The translations under genes were made by a program, and so were the position numbers. A model generated the notes under the pieces. The model was not told where the DNA came from. It did no database searches and saw nothing but the letters and a program-made list of their open reading frames with translations. Below, one piece after another: positions 60,101 through 64,000 of a DNA stretch of 64,000 bases. The DNA is from Methylotenera_A sp031381645 (GTDB lineage Bacteria; Pseudomonadota; Gammaproteobacteria; Burkholderiales; Methylophilaceae): positions 1 through 64,000 of the forward strand of contig JANMYB010000082.1 in the NCBI GenBank assembly GCA_031381645.1. Direction: 5' to 3'. How positions within the stretch are numbered: the stretch's first letter is position 1; each line of letters opens with the position of its first letter.

Positions 60101-61270
60101 TCAACTGAACATACCTTTTGAGGCATGCGTTTGTGCTAACTTTAATCCCAATGCTATCACGATAAAACCCAGCAATGGAAATAACGCCGCCAATAAAAAT
60201 GTGCGCTCGCCACCCAAATACTGCAAAGCATATCCGCCAGAAAGCCCGCCGATTGTACCTCCAACGCCATAGGCTACGCTGTTATAAATGGCTTGACCGC
60301 GCGCTTGATGGCGCCCATTAAAAAACTGCGTAATCACCTCGACCGAGGCCGCGTGGAAGCTACCAAACGTAGCCGCATGCAGACTTTGCGCAATGAGTAG
60401 CAGCACCATATTATCTACAGCAACGCCTATTAAACTAAAGCGGCATACAGCCAGTGCCAAACTTGTCAAAAGTATGGTTTTTAAACTAAAGCGCGCCATG
60501 ATTTTTGGCATCAGCATAAAAATAGCGATTTCGCAGATAACGCCAACCGACCACAGCAAGCCTATCATGCCTTTGCTGTAGCCGTGTTCGGCCAAATAAA
60601 TCGAGTAAAAGTTATATAACACGCCATGCGCCGTCACCATCAGCGCGCAGCCAATCAGCAAAGCGATGACGGCAGGTTGCTTGATGACTTGCCAGAGGGA
60701 AAAGTGATCATTTTCATGTGGTGCAATCACGGCTTCTGGCAACTTAAAAGTGAGGTAAAACAACGTGATTTGCACTGCCAACAAAAACCACAGCAAACTT
60801 TTAATGCCGTAGGCATCAATCATAAACCCCAAAATAATGGCTGCACAGATAAAGCCGAGCGACCCCCACATACGGATGCGGCTGTAATGGCCGCTGGTGG
60901 TGGCGAGATGCGCTAAAGTGAGTGATTCTGAAAGCGGTAAAGTAGAGCTGGTAAATAGGCTAAGCGCAGCCATGACAAAGAATAACCACCAAAAGCCATG
61001 TGCCCAAAACACCGCTACAAAACCCATCAAACCTAATAGAGCGGTGAGTTTTATCCACTTAACGCGTTGCTTGGTGTGGTCTGCGAGCCAGCCCCACAAA
61101 TTGGGCGCAAAAATGCGGCTGATTTGGAATAGCGACATGAGAATGCCAATATCTGCCGCCGAAAACTGCTCCGACTGCAAATACAAGCCCCAATACGGGA
61201 CAAACGCGCCTACGAAGAAGTAATAAACGAAGTAAAAGCGGGAAAGATTGGCGTGAAGTGCGTGACTCAA
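60101..61270 (-). CDS. MFS transporter, HcaT-like (MFS_1_like)
   Basis: A 389-residue permease with twelve membrane helices. The first helix region RFYFVYYFFVGAFVPYWGLYLQ and the SRIRMWGSLGFICAA segment match the phenylpropionate permease-like (HcaT/LacY-related) group. The frame stays open to 61393 but overlaps aroC; a TTG at 61270, 2 bp after the aroC stop codon, gives the family start SHALHANLSRFYFVYYF. The natural substrate cannot be told. Confidence 0.85.
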   Translation of the reverse strand: MSHALHANLSRFYFVYYFFVGAFVPYWGLYLQSEQFSAADIGILMSLFQISRIFAPNLWGWLADHTKQRVKWIKLTALLGLMGFVAVFWAHGFWWLFFVMAALSLFTSSTLPLSESLTLAHLATTSGHYSRIRMWGSLGFICAAIILGFMIDAYGIKSLLWFLLAVQITLFYLTFKLPEAVIAPHENDHFSLWQVIKQPAVIALLIGCALMVTAHGVLYNFYSIYLAEHGYSKGMIGLLWSVGVICEIAIFMLMPKIMARFSLKTILLTSLALAVCRFSLIGVAVDNMVLLLIAQSLHAATFGSFHAASVEVITQFFNGRHQARGQAIYNSVAYGVGGTIGGLSGGYALQYLGGERTFLLAALFPLLGFIVIALGLKLAQTHASKGMFS

Positions 61271-61272
61271 AA

Positions 61273-62358
61273 CTATATTTTTGGCGTAGTTGAAACCACG
61301 TCTGCGTTTTGCGCACGATGACGCAAAGCATGATCCATCAACACAATCGCCAACATCGCTTCGGCGATTGGCGTAGCACGCACACCCACGCATGGGTCGT
61401 GGCGACCTGTGGTTTGCATGGTGATTGCCTTGCCATTTTTATCAATCGAACGACGTTCTTGCGGAATGCTGGAAGTGGGTTTTAGTGCTACATTCACGCG
61501 AATTTCCTGCCCGCTAGAAATGCCCCCCAAAATGCCGCCCGCGTGGTTGGTCACAAAACCTTTTGGTGTAAGTTCATCGGAATGCACGCTGCCACGCTGC
61601 ACAATGGCCGCAAAACCTGCGCCAATTTCCACGCCTTTTACCGCGTTAATGCTCATCATCGCGTGCGCAATATCGGCATCCAACCTATCAAATACAGGCT
61701 CGCCCCAACCTACTGGAACACCTTCGGCCACCACGGTAATACGCGCACCGACCGAATCACGCTCGGCACGAATTTTATCCAAATATTCTTCTAATTGCGG
61801 CAGCACTTTGGTGTTCGGTGAAAAGAATGGGTTGTCATTGACGCAATCCCAAGTTTCAAACGGAATGGTAATTTCGCCCAATTGACTCATATAGCCGCGA
61901 ACAATGACATCAAATCTTTCTTTGAGCCATTTTTTAGCGATTGCCCCAGCAGCCACGCGAATTGCGGTTTCGCGCGCACTGCTCCGCCCGCCGCCCCGAT
62001 AATCACGCACACCATATTTTTGTGCATAAGTGTAATCAGCGTGGCCAGGCCGGAAAGTATTCATAATTTTTGAGTAATCTTGACTGCGCTGGTCGGTATT
62101 GCGAATCAACAAACCAATCGGTGCGCCAGTGGTTTTGCCTTCAAACACACCAGATAAAATTTCTACCGCGTCGTCTTCTTGGCGTTGCGTCACGTGGCGC
62201 GAAGTACCTGGTTTGCGACGGTCTAAATCAATCTGCAAGTCTTCTGCACATAGCGTCAAACCTGGCGGGCAACCATCTACCACGCCGCCAATAGCTGCGC
62301 CGTGCGATTCGCCGAACGAAGTCAGCGTAAATAAAGTACCGATGGTGTTGCCAGACAT
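61273..62358 (-). CDS. aroC: Chorismate synthase
   Basis: AroC makes chorismate from EPSP using reduced FMN. The three family signatures are present: GESHGAAIGGVVDGCPPG near the N-terminus, YRGGGRSSARETAIRVAAGAIA and RHDPCVGVRATPIAEAM at the end, with HAMMSINAVKGVEIGAGF in the middle. The 361 residues fit. The MFS gene follows at once, so the two are coupled. Confidence 0.97.
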   Translation of the reverse strand: MSGNTIGTLFTLTSFGESHGAAIGGVVDGCPPGLTLCAEDLQIDLDRRKPGTSRHVTQRQEDDAVEILSGVFEGKTTGAPIGLLIRNTDQRSQDYSKIMNTFRPGHADYTYAQKYGVRDYRGGGRSSARETAIRVAAGAIAKKWLKERFDVIVRGYMSQLGEITIPFETWDCVNDNPFFSPNTKVLPQLEEYLDKIRAERDSVGARITVVAEGVPVGWGEPVFDRLDADIAHAMMSINAVKGVEIGAGFAAIVQRGSVHSDELTPKGFVTNHAGGILGGISSGQEIRVNVALKPTSSIPQERRSIDKNGKAITMQTTGRHDPCVGVRATPIAEAMLAIVLMDHALRHRAQNADVVSTTPKI

Positions 62359-62404
62359 AATATTTGCTTTTTATGAATTGCCGCTATTTTAACATATTCA
62401 AGGT

Positions 62405-63130
62405 TTATTCAGACTTTAAGCCTTGAATCCACTGCGTATAAACTTGCTTGGCCACTTTGTTGAGGAAAAAACAGTGTAATGGCAGCTCTTGTTGCATGTC
62501 GTTTGCTTGTTGCACGGCCGGACTGCTAGCGGATTCTTTTATTTCATCTACGCCCTCTTCACACCATTTTGTCACCATTTCTGCAGTCATCTCAATGTGG
62601 GTTTGAAACGCCAAATGTTTGTTTATACTCCACGCTTGATTTTGACAATATGCGCTGGAAAGCAAGTGGATAGCGCCTTCTGGCAATGCAAAGGTTTCGC
62701 CATGCCAGTGAAATGCGTTAAACGTTTCGATATTGCCGAACCAATTTTTGGCGGCTTCGTTTTTGCTCACATTGACTTCGCCCCAGCCGATTTCTTTTAC
62801 TGCATTTTGCGTCACTTCTGCGCCCAACGCTTTGCTCATTAGCTGACCGCCCAAGCAATGACCAAGCACAGGAATATTGTTGGCTTTCGCTTCGCGAACC
62901 AACGCTAATATTGGCGCGATCCAAGGCAAATCATCGTTCACACTCATCGGCCCGCCCATTAAAACCATGCCGCTGCAAGCCAATATCGACGGGGGGGATG
63001 ACTCACCTTCATCTACCTTTATTAATTGCCAAGGAATATTATTTGCGTCTAAAAAATCGCCCAAGTAGCCTGGACCTTCGTGCGCGAGAAAACGGAAAAT
63101 TAATACAGGTTTCATATTGGGTTGAGTCAT
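62405..63130 (-). CDS. Type 1 glutamine amidotransferase (GMP synthase-like)
   Basis: A 241-residue class I glutamine amidotransferase of the GuaA-like/YfeJ group. GHCLGGQLMSKALGAEV carries the nucleophile Cys, FHWHGETFALPEGA the substrate loop and His region, and VLMGGPMSVND the oxyanion strand. It is not fused to a synthetase, so its acceptor is unknown. The segment ILACSGMV before VLMGGP is encoded by DNA resembling half of element A (see findings). It starts 4 bp inside the end of the next gene upstream. Confidence 0.9.
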   Translation of the reverse strand: MTQPNMKPVLIFRFLAHEGPGYLGDFLDANNIPWQLIKVDEGESSPPSILACSGMVLMGGPMSVNDDLPWIAPILALVREAKANNIPVLGHCLGGQLMSKALGAEVTQNAVKEIGWGEVNVSKNEAAKNWFGNIETFNAFHWHGETFALPEGAIHLLSSAYCQNQAWSINKHLAFQTHIEMTAEMVTKWCEEGVDEIKESASSPAVQQANDMQQELPLHCFFLNKVAKQVYTQWIQGLKSE

Positions 63131-63657
63131 AAAGTCCTATAACTTCCTGTTTCTATATTATCAAGAGTATAACTACCAATTGCATAGCGAATTAGACGCA
63201 AGGTTGGAAAGCCTATTTTAGCGGTCATGCGGCGTACTTGTCGATTTTTTCCTTCGGAAATTTTAATTTCTAACCAAGTGGTTGAAATCGCTTTGCGCTT
63301 ACGGATCGGTGGTTCGCGAAGCCATAATCCATGAGGCTCATGGATGGTGCGCACTTGCGCTGGTTGCGTGACAAAATCGCTCAAATCTACACCATTTCTT
63401 AGCGGTGCTAAATCCACATCCATAGGCACGCCTTCTACCTGCACCCAATAAGTTTTAATTTCTTTGTGTATGGGATGACTTAATTTGTGTTGCAAAACGC
63501 CATCATCGGTTAAAATAAGTAAACCTTCGCTATCTGTATCTAACCTTCCAGCCGCATAAACATTGGGGATGGTGATGAAGTCTTTTAACGTGGGGTGCTT
63601 CTCGTGTGGGCTAAATTGGCACACCACGTTAAACGGCTTATTAAATAATAAAATCAT
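63127..63657 (-). CDS. rluE: RluE-type 23S rRNA pseudouridine synthase
   Basis: A 176-residue pseudouridine synthase of the RsuA family without an S4 domain. The start ILLFNKPFNVVCQFSPHE, the catalytic GRLDTDSEGLLILTDDG with Asp, and the C-terminal EGKNRQVRRMTAKIGFPTLRLIRYAIGSYTL (in parts) match RluE, which modifies U2457 of 23S rRNA. It is divergent from icd with 12 bp between the starts. Confidence 0.94.
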   Translation of the reverse strand: MILLFNKPFNVVCQFSPHEKHPTLKDFITIPNVYAAGRLDTDSEGLLILTDDGVLQHKLSHPIHKEIKTYWVQVEGVPMDVDLAPLRNGVDLSDFVTQPAQVRTIHEPHGLWLREPPIRKRKAISTTWLEIKISEGKNRQVRRMTAKIGFPTLRLIRYAIGSYTLDNIETGSYRTL

Positions 63658-63669
63658 ATAGGATATGCA

Positions 63670-64000
63670 ATGGCTTCAAATATTCAAGGTTCTAAAATTG
63701 TCGTCCCAGCAGGCGAAAAAATTATTGTTAATGCGGACAACTCACTCAACGTGCCGCACAACCCGATTATCCCATTTATTGAGGGCGATGGCATAGGAAT
63801 TGACATCACGCCATCGATGCGTAAAGTGGTGGATGCGGCTGTGAACAAGGCATATAGCGGCAAGCGACAGATTTATTGGATGGAAGTTTACGCAGGCGAA
63901 AAAGCCACAAAAATGTACGGTGCCAACACGTGGCTGCCCGCGGAAACTATGCAAGCAGTGCGTGATTATGTCATCTCGATTAAAGGCCCGCTCACCACGC
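63670..64000 (+). CDS. icd: NADP-dependent isocitrate dehydrogenase (N-terminal fragment)
   Basis: The gene starts at ATG 63670 after AGGA (63660-63663) and runs off the right edge with 110 codons visible. The start MASNIQGSKIVVPAGEKIIV and the segments IIPFIEGDGIGIDITPSMRKVVDAAV and YGANTWLPAETMQAVRDYV match icd of proteobacteria. It is the oxidative TCA enzyme making 2-oxoglutarate, needed in Methylophilaceae mainly for biosynthesis; that metabolic remark is general knowledge. Confidence 0.93.
   Translation, partial: MASNIQGSKIVVPAGEKIIVNADNSLNVPHNPIIPFIEGDGIGIDITPSMRKVVDAAVNKAYSGKRQIYWMEVYAGEKATKMYGANTWLPAETMQAVRDYVISIKGPLTT

Overview
The window reads as chromosome of a betaproteobacterial methylotroph, most likely Methylophilaceae (Methylotenera/Methylophilus type). 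This rests on AT-leaning codon use, betaproteobacterial gene orders (comEC-exbB-exbD-msbA-lpxK, yqgE-ruvX-pyrR-pyrB-pyrC', pilT-pilU opposite yggS-proC-yggT) and an MxaD-like periplasmic protein at 45 kb. The genus is inferred, not proven. Coding density is high. I saw no tRNA, rRNA, CRISPR array, prophage or intact insertion sequence.

Layout. 1-9.3 kb (minus strand): lipid A and envelope genes (lpxK fragment, msbA, exbD, exbB), comEC, lolD and lolC/E, and an unrecognised 556-residue protein. 9.5-16.5 kb (plus): ribE and ribBA, yqgE, ruvX, pyrR, pyrB, a catalytically degenerate dihydroorotase, and two small envelope genes ending in a strong terminator. 16.5-18.8 kb (minus): pilU and pilT. 18.9-23 kb (plus): yggS, proC, yggT and a dynamin-like GTPase. 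23-29.6 kb (plus): a CzcCBA-type metal efflux operon led by a small histidine-rich exported protein. 29.6-38.4 kb: rng, maf, nudJ, mnmA, a small conserved gene, a 450-bp structured repeat, a HEPN/AbiU2-like gene behind a GST, nadC and a PilB/GspE-type ATPase. 38.7-43.6 kb: ilvB-ilvH-ilvC, psd, rppH. 43.7-49.4 kb: a YVTN lipoprotein, the MxaD-like gene, a repeat mosaic, then pilA behind a sigma-54 promoter, a TfpX/TfpZ pilin accessory protein and a Wzy_C/PglL-type ligase. 49.5-53.7 kb (minus): cyclase, phosphodiesterase and a cNMP-binding/rhodanese protein, which make one cyclic-nucleotide signalling operon. 53.8-64 kb: an esterase, xseB-ispA-dxs, folE2, two DUF2970 proteins, dodecin, a retropepsin-like protease, an MFS permease, aroC, an amidotransferase, an RluE-type synthase and the start of icd.

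Functional threads. Type IV pilus parts (PilT, PilU, PilB/GspE-like, PilA, TfpZ, a ligase) together with ComEC suggest pilus-linked DNA uptake. The cyclase operon lies beside the pilin cluster and may feed into it.

The most unusual signals are non-coding. One is a dispersed hairpin element (element A) whose 11-nt loop AATATCCATGC is almost invariant while its stems change with compensating substitutions; copies occur between genes and apparently inside coding sequence. A second is a 37-bp near-palindrome (element B), once inserted inside another inverted repeat. A third is a nested 450-bp inverted-repeat region beside the HEPN gene. A fourth is a possible sequester/anti-sequester leader at ilvB. 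All sequence comparisons were done by eye; no search or folding program was run.
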